A DNA stretch of 64,000 nucleotides, from contig NW_019091368.1 in assembly GCF_001949145.1 (NCBI RefSeq), positions 3,132,034 through 3,196,033 on the forward strand, in the 5' to 3' direction. The notes beneath the pieces were generated by a model, which was given only the letters and a program-made list of their open reading frames with translations, was not told where the DNA came from and did no database searches. The DNA comes from Acanthaster planci. Lineage: Eukaryota; Echinodermata; Asteroidea; Valvatida; Acanthasteridae. Each line of letters starts with the position of its first letter. The first letter of the stretch is position 1. Below are positions 9,400 to 62,357 of the stretch, in pieces. The position numbers and the translations under genes were made by a program.

Positions 9400-12077
9400 G
9401 TAAGCGTGGTGGGCGTGGTTTAACTGCTGTAATTTAGGGATGGGATGCTCACTTACGGTGTGGGTGAGATCAGGCAACCGACATAACCTGGTGTTCACTT
9501 TTTAGCACCCTGTTCCTGTAATAAAAGAAATAAAATTTACTTTTCAAACAAGGCCCAACACTGCCCTAGCCAGGCCTATCCTACCCCCAGACACCAGCTG
9601 ACCAGACATGCCAGTGACATGCCAGAACAGAAAAACTGGTCCAACGTCTGCTCCTCTCTCATGAGTGGGAGCAGAGCGGACATTGGACCCCACAGTTCTG
9701 AGGATAGGCCTACCCATGCTAGGCCTAACTGACTTAAAACTTAAGGACTTTCAGTTTCAGATGTTTTATACATTGAGTATTGTAAGTTAGGCCTAGGCCT
9801 AATTAATCCGAGTAAGGACCCTACAATTTACAAATCGCTTTTTTTTACATTTGGACATGGTTGGGCGATAGTAGGGTCCAAGTAGCTTCCTTAGAATTTT
9901 GCTCCCATTAATTTATTTCACTCGAAATGGCTCGTACCCAGGTCAAAATCCTCCAAATTCACCTCCAAAACCTGAAAATTGTCCTTACAATGCCTTAAAA
10001 AGTCTAATGTGCCTGTCTCTGGATTAAGTGAGAATTTGAGATTCCATTAATGTTAATATGGTTTACTCACATATGGGAAGAAATTCATAAGAGAAATTTC
10101 CTCTTCAAATCAGAAACACTCTTGTTGACGAGCTCAAAGATGCAATCTTTCCTCAAATAGTGATATGAACTGTATGGTGATGTCCTGTTGATGACGTCAT
10201 GGTATGCTGACCTAGCCTATGATACATGTAGGCTATTTATTGGGTACGATTGGTTGATTTGCATAATCACCAAATCTTTGCACAGTACCGATAGACCTAA
10301 TGTTTATAACCGTGTGGTTGCCAGGTCCATATTTTCACCTATTGTCAAGTCTGATTGGCTCTTGCCTCCCAGTAAGTGGCGAAATAAGGGACCTGGCGAC
10401 TATACCGTCATGGACGCTACACATCCTATTTGATAATTCCACTCTCTGGCAATGGTTAGGAAGATTTTTTGTAAAAAAAGGTAAGTAAAGTCCGAGATAT
10501 AGAACCAATGTATCAGTCCAAAATCACCTTTTCGTCCTTTGTAGCAGTGTAAATCTTCCTTCTACACAACAAAACAGTGCAATAAACATAGAAGAGTAAT
10601 TTTGGGGAGGATGTGAAAAAAATGTGAAGCATTAGGCCCAATACTGTTCATGGAAAATGTGAAAATGATCACTAATTTGGGTAGTTGAAGTTTCTTCCTT
10701 CCTCCATGGTTGAAGACAGGCCCTGAAGGGTTGCCAGAATCTTGTATGGTTTATCCTGATGCCCCTTCCCCACTTGTGAACTTGTGTAAAACCATGTCAA
10801 AGTCTCGGTCCAGATTTACTGAATGTCAACATTTTGACAATATTTTCTGCCAAATATGCAAATGTTTCTCAGATCACGCCCGTTTGCAAAAACGGACCCT
10901 CATCACGATATCTGTTTAATTTATTCGTTGAATTATTAAGCTTCTTTGTATATTTGGTTAATCAAAGATGGGACTGTAAAATGTAAGCTCCCATCAGCCC
11001 ATCAAAAATGGCAGCCCTATCTTTTTCTACAGAAATGAAATCTCAAAAAAATATTGACAGCCTTTCTCATGTGCATAAAGTTGACCGTGTCTTCAATTTT
11101 TTTTTCTTTTTACAGAGCTATGTTTCACACGGCTTCAGCGATGACCCCTACATTGATCTGTGGTCCTATCGCTTAATCTTCTTTGTGGCATTCTCCCTCA
11201 TTATGGTGATTGGCCCACTGTATATACACTACCTCCCAGAAAGGTGGGTACAGCCGGAATTTTGCAGCGCTACTTGAACTGGGGTTTGAACCCAATCTGT
11301 CCTCAGACTTCCCAAATTCAGCACACTGTTTTTGAAATAATCATAAGGGTTGAGCGCTGTACATGTACAACCCAGTGACCATTATTCAGTGGGACAGCAT
11401 CCAGCAATAGGGGGATATCCCCAGACATTTTTACCTGACACACTTTGCTGTGTCTGGCAGGGTTAGGGTTAAGCCGGCAGGAGCCAGTAGTCATATCATG
11501 TGAGGTTTTCTGATTCATAAGCGGTATGCTGCCGGATGCTGGTCATGGTATTCACCGTTAATGATAAACAAAGCCTACATTCTGACGTGCACAATGATGT
11601 TGGTGGCGAATGGTAGTGTTTGCCTGTGCTGTAGACTTTGCCTAAAGGTTGCTTTTAAGGTCCAAACAGTGGTGATCACTCCCATTAATTGGAATTATTA
11701 TGCCCTTATGAAGGTTTTCAGTTATCTAATAGTGAACAGCATTGCAATCTGTGGAATGTAATCAGGTTTTATCATTCCTCATTATCACTATGTATAACAC
11801 TATCAAATGTTGGTTATGGCAGATGTTCAGAAAAAGATGACGCCTAAGAAATGAAACATTGCATAGTGGCAACAAGTACTTCATCAAGCAGATTTCATGT
11901 ATCTTTACTTTCTATAGCAATGGTCGCTTGTGGGCACGTAGAGAGGCGGAGTTAGTCATCGCCGAACGGAGGAAGAAGGGCCTGCCGCTGATCAAAGCCG
12001 ACCTCTGCAATCCCGAGAAACTGGTTCTGCCATCTGATGAGGAGGAGGAAAGGTTGTACAAGAAAGTCATGGGCTAG
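9157..12077 (+). CDS. NDUFB11: NADH dehydrogenase (ubiquinone) 1 beta subcomplex subunit 11 (NDUFB11), complete
   Basis: NDUFB11 (ESSS) is a single-pass accessory subunit in the membrane arm of mitochondrial complex I. Exons: 9157-9399, 11116-11243, 11918-12077, with consistent phases and GT-AG borders, giving 176 residues (human 153). Residues 1-43 contain Arg/Lys but no acidic residue before E48 and look like a mitochondrial presequence. HGFSDDPYIDLWSYRL matches human HGYDKDPVLDVWNMRL. One membrane helix spans about 101-118 and is followed by HYLPE (human AYLPD). LWARREAELV matches human EWSRREAERL, and KGLPLIKADLCNPEKLVLP matches the human C-terminal NGLPIMESNCFDPSKIQLP. The start is the first in-frame ATG, in a YY1 box. 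The C-terminus is acidic and ends KVMG. Human NDUFB11 is X-linked; here it lies head-to-head with ATRIP. Confidence 0.95.
9400..11115 (+). other. NDUFB11 intron 1
   Basis: 1.7 kb intron. It contains TAGGCCTA palindromes at its left end (9700-9800) and a perfect CRE octamer at 10192-10199. No other exon or repeat family is recognised. Intron 2 (11244-11917, 674 bp) shows nothing notable. Confidence 0.85.
10192..10199. promoter_or_regulatory. Perfect CRE octamer in NDUFB11 intron 1
   Basis: TGACGTCA, the palindromic CREB/ATF site, inside ATGACGTCAT. It lies about 1 kb downstream of the NDUFB11 start. One match per window is roughly chance expectation, so function is only possible. Confidence 0.3.
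11116..11243 (+). CDS. NDUFB11: NDUFB11 exon 2: conserved block and membrane helix
   Basis: 128 nt from phase 0 to phase 2, with a long T-rich tract before TACAG and a donor AAAG|GTGGGT. It carries the DPYIDLWSYRL family signature and the hydrophobic helix LIFFVAFSLIMVIG. Confidence 0.94.
11918..12077 (+). CDS. NDUFB11: NDUFB11 exon 3: C-terminus
   Basis: 160 nt. The first base completes a serine codon and TAG is at 12075-12077. It contains LWARREAELV and the KGLPLIKADLC block of the intermembrane-space tail, then an acidic end (SDEEEERLYKKVMG). The acceptor is TTTCTATAG. Confidence 0.94.
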
Positions 12078-13903
12078 AAGATCCCATTGGTTGAATTTGA
12101 CGTGTCGCTGCTCACAGAGTGATGCCTGTGTCCAATCATTGTGACTGGTACTCGTCCAAAATTCAAGGAACAAAATTAAGAAGGAAAAGATATGTTATTT
12201 CCATGGCGAAGGCCAGATGGTCTTCTATGTATATGTATGCATGTACTGTACGTGTGCAACTGCATGCAGTCACACTTTGGTACTGCAAACTCAACTTGCA
12301 GTGTTCCTATCATGCATAGTATTAGTTTACTTCTGTTTTCCTACGTGTAGGTTAAATACATTGCAGTTACGTCTGCGTTTGCACTGTTCAATTCTTTTGG
12401 AGAGAATGTTGTTTGAAAGCCCATCGGGAATGATTGAATTGTTTGGCAAGTTCTTGTCGACTCCAGGGAAATTTGCTCATGCCCTCACGGACCTCATTTC
12501 AGGTTTTTCTTAAACAAAAAGATTTCATTTTGAAACAAAACACAATTTAAATAATAATGTACATTCAGTACCATTACCTTAATTCTGTTTTAATTTTTTT
12601 GTTTGGTGAAACTTCTTTTTGTTTGTGAATTACGATTGGTGAGGTCGGTAACAGTCTGACCAAATTTCCACTTGTGCATAGAATTGCTCTCCTGTAGCAA
12701 AGATAAGAGATTTTGGCATGAAAGACATCTTGAAATGTATGTCCTGCCAACTCCCGTTTGACCAGAGGCAGCATTATCTTTGCCCCCCCTTTTAAGATGC
12801 ACCTGCCACAAACTGTCAAGATGTAACTGTCAACAAAAGCTGTACGGCTCACAACATGACAGTTCAGAAAGTTTAATCAACAATATATTTCTTGCATCAT
12901 TGCACCTGTCTGTGTCCAGTCATATTTATATTTAGGAACATGAGGAGGAACATGAGCTAACCATTAGAATCAGAGTCAGAATTTTCTCATGTTTATGTTT
13001 TTTTTAAAGGCTCTTTAAATTGACTTTTTTCTTTTTGTCGAAAGACTGAAGGATTTCTTTGCTGTCCTTATCAGTGAGCATGATTGTTGGTCGAAGTCAC
13101 ACCAGTGCGGTTTTAATTTATGGGAGCTTTATTCTGCAAGAGATATGGTTTAAGTGCATTACACTGTTGGTGCTCAGGGCTCACTTTCATTTGCGCCAGC
13201 TACGCTGTGTTGACCTCTCCTACTCACAGATCCAACACCAGGAATTGCATGCCCGTTCCTGTGCCCTGGCCAGCCCAACATCAAGGGGATGAATACCTTT
13301 GTTGAGAAGTCCAGACTTCGGACAAAAAAAAAATTGCCCTGTAATGTAGTTGGTCCCGACATCCATCCATTCCAACACATCGTCTCCACAAATAGGGAAA
13401 TTATAGTTGTTCTCTGTGTGCATAACAGTACAGTGCCCTCACAGTTCACAAGCTTCTCCGGTGAAATGCACAGAAGTCCAGCTCTGAAATTCCACATGCA
13501 GTCCCATCGGTCATTCGAGCTCCATTTTCAATGGATAATAATCAAGATTCCATTTCTGAAAGCAGCTCTGCCATTGGGCACTGCTGACGAGGGATAGTAA
13601 TGTCAGAAATACCTGCTGCCAAACTGCTGCATAGTTGGCAGAATTTGAGTACCATAGAAATGTGATAGTTGCATCACAAGCGGATCCGTGTAATGTAAAA
13701 AATGTTAGAGATTCCGAGTTGCGTTTGAGATTAAAGTAATTTTGGATTGAAAGTAAGGGCGTTTTTCTGGTTATCTTTGTTTGCTTTCCTTTCATCCTTT
13801 TCACTTCCACTTCTGAATCCAAAACAATTTTTCCAGCTTTCTACAAAAACCTGTGTATTTTTTACTCTTCGGAAGAAACACAGCAACGTATGACAAATGA
13901 ACA

Positions 13904-13909
13904 AATAAA
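13904..13909 (+). promoter_or_regulatory. Candidate polyadenylation signal for NDUFB11
   Basis: AATAAA on the plus strand, 1.8 kb after the NDUFB11 stop and the first perfect hexamer I noticed there. It is followed by T-rich sequence (13940-13960), as cleavage sites often are. Nearer variants such as ATTAAA at about 13730 are alternatives. Confidence 0.3.
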
Positions 13910-16804
13910 TGAATCAACAAGAAACACACAGATAACTTATTTCCTTTTTTTTTTCCCTTCCATCTTGGGCAACAGAAAATGTGTTTTCACATCTACATGG
14001 TCTACTTTTCATTTGTAAACGTCATGATACAAAAAATGTTTAAATCACAAATTTGGAAAAAAAAAACAATTACATTCGTAATGCACATACATTTACCACC
14101 TCTATGTCGAAAACATTTATACTGTACAGTACCAATATCTTGTTCTATTCCACAAGGCTGCACATATACAAACATATACCTGTATATATAATTCAGATAA
14201 TGAATTTTTTTTTTTTTAAGGAATAAAATCAACAATCCGGAAACAACAAAAAATATTTCCGTTTTGTAACAATAACCACACACTTTTTGATGACGCTCCC
14301 ATTTGCATTTATAAAAAGGCACTCCAAAATGTACAATATTGACCCCAAATGTATTTCGAGGGCTTTCTAATTACGACCTGCATGTGCTACGAATTGGTGA
14401 CGATAGTTAACTATAAGTCATGGCTGCTATGCGGAGAGAGTCAACTTAGATTTCGTACTTCCCTCAGTTACCGTCACTGCTGACTTTTTTGTCTGGTTTT
14501 GCTACAGAAGTTACGGCTTGCACTCCCAAGCCCTATTCTGTGGGCAGTTTTCACTGAAAGAAGCTGTAACTTCAAGGGTAACATATTTTCTATCAACAGG
14601 AAAACCATATTATGGAACTTTAGCTTTTTCTATAAGTTAAAATTTTAGTTTGAAAAATTTTTAAAAATGGGAACAATTCAATATGAAATAAATTACTAAA
14701 TGTTAATTTGCTAACTACAGTTAAAGTACTTCTAAATTATTTCAATATTGTTACACAAAAAGGTGCTTTTTTCTGAATATATATTTTTCTCATGATTATT
14801 ATATATCGAAAGATTTGACAAGTGTGATGTACAACGAGAAAAAAAGAGATTTTGAACTTTTTGGTTTCTTGTCTGATAAATAGACCACTCCCAGTTTCCC
14901 TGCTATTTGTTTGGGTGGCCAAAACTTCCAGAAAATATCACCTTTTGATTGGTTTTCGATTTTACCTCAAATTTGTTCCAATTAATTTTAAATAGGGTTG
15001 TAGTTTTATTTAGTTGTACTTGTATTATTATTTGGTGTGTACTTTTGTACTGATAGCCATAGTTTTAGCAGCTACTTGAGGGAGAAACACAACTGTAACG
15101 TCAAAAGAACGGACCTTACAAGTGTAGTACGGCTGTTCGCAGTTCAAACCATTCCACTCTAAACATTCCCCCCCCCCCGAACAGAGAGAAGAGAAAATAT
15201 GACTGAACTACAAGTCATTCTATTGAAGGAGACTTGAATAGCTAATGCGAACATGAAGGATGCTCCCCAAAGAAAACCCAACGTGGTAGCAAGGTACCCA
15301 ACGAGTACGTGTAAGATTTTCAGCCAGTGTGAAAGTTTTTCTAAGAGTTGTGATAAACTTAAAATCTGCGTGAAGTTTGACCAACTTGACACTTGAACAG
15401 CACATGTTCAGAACAGGACAAGTTGGGTCGATGTTCATTGCTGTGGTAAACCATTTCTTTTTTTACATATCTTGCACGCTTCTTTATCAAACTGTACAAC
15501 AGAAACATACGTTTTCATTCTCAAAAGCATTAAAAAAAAAAACCAAGTCAATGTTTCAATTCTTTTCATACGTACATGTATTGATAAAAAGAATCACTCT
15601 GAGATAGGCGCCTGTAAATATAAGCAAGCAAGCTGCATTAATTTTTTTTTAGCTTTTCACGTTAACAAAATCAAGACTTTCTACATTATTTATGCTACAC
15701 TATAGCCACGCTCAAGAATCTCACCCTGTGAAAATCTGACAGTGCACAGTAACCGTAAATTACAATCTCCCTTTTTTTACAACTGTGATAATTCACACTT
15801 ATTACAATGCAAACTAATGACCAGCGACCAAATGCAACATTTTCAGACCAAACTTCTACTACAGATTCTGAAAGACAGCTTTACAAAAAATAACATCAAT
15901 ACACAATCCACTCTTGTCCCTTCACAGGCCCTTTAAACAGTCAAATAAAATCTGATTTTTCTTCTCAGCACCTGACAAAACATGATTGCTCACGACTCTT
16001 TAGATACATCCCTTTATCATTGGTTACATGTTTGTAGTGCCTGTTCTGCAAAGGTAGTTTTATAACAGACACAAGAAAATACAGACATAGCTCAACAAAA
16101 AAGGCAGTTAAATCTTTTCACTATGATACACAGAAATTTTACAAGTTTAATACACGAGTTCCTGCTCTCTAAGAAATTCAGAGATTTTCCTTGAAGGTGA
16201 TCAAGTTAAGAAACACAACACGAGACTAAAAATTTTTACAATCTGGAGAAAAAAATCAAAAGCGCGGTGAATCCTGTGTTCACATTCACAAAATTAATTC
16301 AGCCACATCTTTGCAGATGCTTTTTTATAACAAAAATGTTGGACAAATGAGTATGGGTGTGCTGTTTGGTAGGCTGAGTTTTAGATATCTGGCCATATTT
16401 GATGAATGTTCACAGATAAATTTTCAAAGCAGCACTAAAATCAGAGAGGAAAAAATGCACAGTCTGGCCATTGGGAAAGCAGGACTCTATTTTGCAGGAA
16501 CTAAAGATTTACGCTAACATCAGACAATGATAAGACTGGCCCCCAGACCAACCAGTTTGTGCTAATATATGGGTGGAATGAAAAAATCTTTGTCAACCAT
16601 CCTGCTCAAGGACACCCAAGTGCCTGGATCCACTGCCCAGGCTCCAGGCAGTTGTGACAATGTTCAATTATGTACTGTGATGCGCCCAAAACCAAAATTC
16701 ACAGGGTTTCATCCCCTATCACACAGAGAGCCAGTCAGAAAAAACAGGTGTGTTGCAAGATTGAAGTCAAGACAGAGGACACATTGGGACCTCATCTTCA
16801 CCAC

Positions 16805-16843
16805 CTGACTGAGGACCCTGACAGAGGACCCTGACTGAGGACC
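16805..16843 (+). repeat. Three tandem copies of a 13-bp unit
   Basis: CTGACTGAGGACC, CTGACAGAGGACC, CTGACTGAGGACC head to tail, one mismatch. A small minisatellite in the CAMK1/NDUFB11 convergent region. Confidence 0.85.
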
Positions 16844-17994
16844 CTACTGGTACTATTCTGACCAGCCAACATTTCTGACTAAACGCTTTCAGTTCCCCCT
16901 CCCTCCCCATTTCTTAAATTTCAAGGACAATCAATGTCCTGCCTTCCACACCATTACATATTGCCCGTGGCGAAGTACCTGTCTGCTGAAAGCTTTTCCA
17001 TCGATCCAAAAAAGCATACATCATCAACTTGAACATAGTGGTTTTTTATCCAACGTCTCGAATTTACTGAATCACACATTCACTTACTGTATCTCATCAC
17101 AAACGATGACTGCAAACCTTCATACGGTGTCAAAGATGACTTGGTACCGCTCAAAAGCAGTTACACCATTAAAGCAAGGACCTGGAAACTCGGGTCCAAA
17201 CACAAACGGTGAACCTTCTAGGTTGGAGAGGACATTCTCTATGAATTCTCAGTTTCATTCATATAACACACCAAGCACGAACTAGAACAACTTCAGTTGA
17301 TTTACGTCTGGAACCAAACGCTTTCGATTCTTATACACATCTATTGATCACTTATGAAAAAGCAGTCCATGTATGATGTGAAAAACTGAATTCCAAGTAA
17401 AGAGCAAACGCCACCCTTAAAAATCTGTAAGCGTCATTTCAAACTCTCCTGAATGTAGTCAAGGTAGTGATGTTTCAGTATGTACAGTGTATCAAAAAGA
17501 ATCAAACGTGAAATCTTCAACTGATGGATTCACACATCTACAGGTAAGACCATTTCTATCTTTAGGCTATGTTCAACTGGTTTAAGCAAGTTCAGCAGAC
17601 AAGCTCAGTATAATATGAAATATCTTAGCTCAAATAAATTGACAAGAGATTGATGCAGCCCAACCCTATTTGTTACATGCGCTTTCATTCGAGGAAGTTT
17701 GAAATCCGCTCAAAATTACACCGATGCGGAAAGAAAGCCAAAACGTCCAAGTTCAGCAATTGACAATGAGAGTGAAAGGTGGAAAAGTGAACAACTGTGA
17801 ACATGGAAAGTGAGAAATGAGAGCAGCTGACATCCCATCAACAAGACAAAAATCCTTTGCCCTGAAATCACTGAATTCAATCCTCCCTTCTCACTTGCCA
17901 TTTAATACATTATCAATACAGTACTGAGGGGGGGGTTCTATTCCGTTATTTCACTTTGAAATCCTGCTGCCAAATACTTTTATTGGTCCGGGAG

Positions 17995-18110
17995 CAAAGG
18001 CCAGTTCACACTTCAGGCAAATGTGATTGCAAATCAATTTAACATCACTTAACATTTGCAGCAAAATTCACCTTGAGTTGAACGTGTTCAACGTTTGCAT
18101 TTTCACACCA
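17995..18110. mobile_element. Possible MITE relic (GTTCACACTT type end)
   Basis: CCAGTTCACACTTCAGGCAA begins a stretch with repeated imperfect GCAAAT/ATTTGC motifs and ends near GCATTTTCACACC, giving a loose inverted arrangement. Such GTTCACACTT ends recur in animal MITEs. No target-site duplication is seen, so this is tentative. Confidence 0.3.
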
Positions 18111-19827
18111 TGAATCAGATAATTTGACATCGCGAGTTTGCATTTGTGTATGATTTCATACAGAACCTACAGGTAATTGGTGGTCACTCTTGCTAAACTC
18201 TTGCTAACTCTTGCTAAAGGCCATGAAGCAGTTCTCGACCAACTGAATTTTACAATACAATACACCGTAGCACATCAGTGTGGAGCCAGAACTTACGATT
18301 ACCCACCGAACTTATAGTCAAGTGTAGTTTCAACCATGAAGTTCCTGCATTTCTAAGGACAGGGAGTTCCCAACTTTTTCCCTTTCCAATGATAAATACA
18401 GCAGAATATTCAAAACTTGACTGCATAACATTCCCTAATGACCCACATACACCAAACACTTCGATGATTGACCCCTGTTAATTAATGCCAACGCAGCATG
18501 ATTAATGGTACAAAATTGTGAATTTCTACACTGCGAATTTATGCACGATCTACACACTTTACTTTACAGCAGTCTACTTCTGCAGCTTAAATTTATCATT
18601 TACAAAAAAAGAGTTCATCCGTTTATCTCTCAAAGATACACGCAGAGTGTTGTCTAACAAAATGGCTGGCCCCACTGGTGGATTCTATGGCACTACTAAC
18701 AAAAAGACGGCAGCTTCCACTTTGGGCCAAAAAAATGTAGCCAGTCAGGCTTCTGTATTAGCTGACTACTTGGCGACCAACTGAGCTGGCAACATCCAGA
18801 CACAAACGTTCCCCACGCTCAGCAAATTCTTATGCATGATCTACGTGTACACACAGATGTACAGAGAGCTGAATAGCGTGTAGATAACGCATACATTTTG
18901 GTGAGCGTAATGAACAGTTGTGTTCAGATATCACCAGCTCAACTAAACATGTGTATGCCTGAAAACTGTCAAAAACATGTTTAGTGACTGCGCACTTGCC
19001 CCCATGTCATATTTAGCACTGGGTTCCCCTGTGTTCGTACACATGTAGTTTCCAATATCCCGGCCAGGAATGTAAGCAATGCCTGTGGGTTCTGGTGAAC
19101 CATTCCTGGAAGAAGTGGGCAACGCGGCACACAATCTGCAGAGAAATGTCCAAATGTAGTGAAATCCCTATAACACACCCCTTTTCTTAACACCTCCCCC
19201 CGGCCAAAGCCATTCTGGAGAAGCAATCATTGCCTGTTAAAATTTGCTTTAAAATTGCACTCCACAAGGAACTGTGCTGCTTTTTTGGCTTCCAGCTCCC
19301 AATTCTACGTACCACACAGCAATACGCAAAATGAAATATCTGCTACAAAAGCAAAAAAGATGGGGGCTTCCAATAACGGTGAAACAATGGGCAGGGGAGA
19401 GATCTGGATACTAAATCCACCAGTGGCAGCTGAATGTTAGAAGGAAGAGTACATCATAAGGCTGAGTATATATACAAAGAACTCACTATGTTCATACAGA
19501 CCAATTGTGCGGCAGCCATCTTGAAGGCCCGTGCTTTAGATTTTAATACAGAGATTCATATGAATGTATCTTATGTGCATTCAGTGTTTAAAACAAAAAA
19601 ATATGAAAAACAATCTTCAAGAGGGTTGCCAAATGCAATCCTTTATATCAGTGCTATCTTATAAGATGTGTGTGCTCTTGTTCCTCGAGGTTACAGCACA
19701 AGGACACCTTCCATACGCTCACTGTTACTGAATAAAATGAACAAAAGGACCTCCAAGATGGCTGTTGAATGCAAAGGGTCTATTACGTTGGTATACAAAT
19801 TACACATGACTCACAATGCCAGAACCA

Positions 19828-20000
19828 GAATCTTGAACAAGATGAAAACTTTCCAAGGTTTATTTTTAATCAGCGGTGTTAAAAGGCATTAAAAAAACCA
19901 GAATAAATGGTGAGAATCTTGAACAAGATGAAAACTTTCCAAGGTTTATTTTTAATCAGCGGTGTTAAAAGGCGTTAAAACAAACCAGAATAAATGGTGA
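19828..20000. repeat. Tandem duplication, units of 86 and 87 bp
   Basis: Unit 1 is 19828-19913 and unit 2 is 19914-20000, both starting GAATCTTGAACAAGATG. They differ by only a few changes near their ends (GGCATTAAAA versus GGCGTTAAAA). Each unit contains TTTATT, which is AATAAA on the minus strand, in the expected 3' UTR of CAMK1. The near identity indicates a recent duplication. Confidence 0.9.
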
Positions 20001-20217
20001 GAATGTGGATAACATTTTATTCAAAGAATGCAAAAAAAATTGCACTTGATATTTACACCATGACAGATTCACTTGATCGACAACTGAAAAGACAGTTACT
20101 TCTGCATTTTGCTACATGAGGACAAGTGGAAAACTCTTCATCTGCGTCCTCTCTCACTGAGACACATGACCCAACTTACATCTGTCCTTGTCATATGCAA
20201 AGACCGCAGCGCTGCAC

Positions 20218-20223
20218 TTTATT
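20218..20223 (-). promoter_or_regulatory. Candidate polyadenylation signal for CAMK1
   Basis: TTTATT on the plus strand gives AATAAA on the minus strand, about 355 nt after the CAMK1 stop codon. It is the first such hexamer in that direction that I noticed. Additional hexamers follow at 20016-20021 and in both 86/87-bp units. Confidence 0.4.
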
Positions 20224-20578
20224 TGGGAATATGAAGTAAAGTAATAAACATGTTGCTGTTTGATAAAGAGTGAACGGTTCTTGTACATGAACCTAAGCTT
20301 CACTGCCTAGTTCATAACCTATGATGTACAGTTGCTTGCCAAATGCTAGCCTACTGCAATGGTGGGCTGATCTGTGGTACTTTGATGTCTTGTGATTGGA
20401 TCATACAAGGGAGTTTTAATTGATCACAGGATTTCAAACTAAATCTGCTTGACCGATTTGAATTGCACACACACACAAAACTCCACCAGGTTTTGGCATG
20501 GTACGTCAATTAATGAGTTACAATTAAGAAGGTTTTTGGGGGGGGAGAGGGAAGCAGTTGCACGTCCGGTGCCATGAC

Positions 20579-60731
<40,153 letters not shown>

Positions 60732-61036
60732 CTGTAGGGGAGAAATGCAACATGTATAACATTACTTTCTGTCATCTCTGTTGACCTGCTGACTACCTTG
60801 CTGACTTCATGCTCACAGCTTTCTTCTCGTCCTTTGTGTCAGAACTTTGTCTAAATTTGTAAACTGAGGTTTACATGTACATTGCTTGTATTAAAACAGG
60901 GCCCTTTCTGAAACAGCAGTTCCACTGATAAGTATATAACCATGCTTTGTTCATTGACAAATTTATTCTGTGCTAAATTTATCAATATGGCTGTCGTGAC
61001 GTTTCTACTGAGTACAGAGCCTTCATCACTTTTATA

Positions 61037-61072
61037 ACTCTACCGCGCTGAGATTCTCAGTGTGGGTAGAGT
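61037..61072. repeat. Hairpin with an 8+5 bp stem
   Basis: ACTCTACC and CTGAG pair with CTCAG and GGTAGAGT around a short internal loop and an ATT apex. Confidence 0.7.
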
Positions 61073-62357
61073 GAATACAATTCAGTACGGTCCTCCAGCC
61101 AGGAGCCCGACCAAGTGGCCATGCCTTGCTCATTCAAAAACCTAAGAGGTTCCCCATCTCAACAACATGACAGTGTATCCCTTTCTTTGTCTCAAGCAAA
61201 GTCTTACAGTTGTACTCCTAATGGCGGTCAAGTGAGGGAAAACAATCAGCCAGAAAAAACGTCTAATATCAATTTGAAGTATACAGTTTGACAATCGACA
61301 GAGGAGCACTGATCATTCAAGATTTCTAAGTCTGAACGACAGTATGCTGGTCTTGCTTCTGAGGAAAGAGGATTTTAAAAAAGCTTTACCTTTAAAGACA
61401 ACACAAAGAACAAGAGGCTTAGAGGGTAATCTACTAGAGATGAAAAGGTTCGTCAAACTTATTTTGTTTAATGTTAAGAACTACATGATATACACATGTA
61501 TTTAAAAGCAAGATCGGAGTAAAATATTAATGCAGCGTATTGAAAAGCAGAGTGGTTTAATGATACACGCGAGTGGCTTTTACAATTTTGATATGAATAC
61601 AAAAATGAGACAAACGCGGGGGAGGGGGGGAAGAATGATCACAGCAGGCTGAGAGAGTCGTACCACCTGATCCCTCTCGGTAGCAGTCAACTGCAATGCT
61701 AGGGACACAGAAACTGAAGCAGTGTAAGGTCGGCAATAATTGAGCCGAGACTGGGTCAGAATTGATTTGTTTTGATCTGCTTCTTGTTGTTGTTTGTTTC
61801 TCTACTTGTTTACACTCTGGGATGCTCTAATAAGGGCAACCTGTAAACACAGGTTTCCATACAGTGGCCTTGATGCCAAACCAGTCGTGACTTCCGCGCC
61901 AGATACAAGATATTGACTGCGACAAGAGCAAACAAAATTGCAAATTGAAAAATAATAACATTTGCTTTCAGGAGAAGGCTGACATCAAGGACTTCCCATA
62001 GTGGTGTTGTTTACACTGGATGATAGACATGTACGTGTATTTCCCAAGAATGCTTTCAGATTTAAGAAAAACGAAACAGCAGAAATCTTGAACATTATTC
62101 AAAAATTGGTCCAAAAGTCTTCCTTCTCCCCCTCACCCCCTCCCAGGTAAATACCAAGGTTTTAAAGCTCAGAAATTCCTCAGTCAAGGGGCACACTTTT
62201 TTCCACAACTGCAACTGTTTTTGTTCTTGTCGACAAAACCAAAACTGCGCCCTCGTAAAGGGTCGCAGTGACAACAAACAAGTCCCCCACCTACGTAATT
62301 CACACTATTTCATGATTCAAGATTGCTCCAGGACCAAGCTGGCCTCCCAGCTGGGTT

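Larger units (their letters stand above)
12078..20578. other. Non-coding stretch between convergent NDUFB11 and CAMK1
   Basis: 8.5 kb AT-rich sequence with no supportable coding exon. The left part should carry the NDUFB11 3' UTR; the first canonical plus-strand AATAAA I found is far downstream, at 13904-13909, so a variant signal may be used. The right part should carry the CAMK1 3' UTR on the minus strand, with candidate AATAAA hexamers at 20218-20223 and 20016-20021 and inside the tandem duplication at 19828-20000. Other contents: a 13-bp tandem triplication at 16805-16843 and a possible MITE relic near 17995-18110. Confidence 0.7.

Noticed and set aside
11270-11300. tRNA-like TTCAAACCCC (B-box like) on the minus strand
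   Set aside because: No A box, anticodon arm or matching acceptor stem could be built around it.
18518-18784. 88-codon plus-strand ORF in the convergent region
   Set aside because: No similarity recognised and no splice or start context; it lies in presumed 3' UTR sequence of CAMK1.
19513-19764. Two further CAAGATGG motifs in opposite orientation (19513-19522 and 19755-19762)
   Set aside because: They lack the GCGGC part of the YY1 site and lie in putative 3' UTR, with no gene start nearby.
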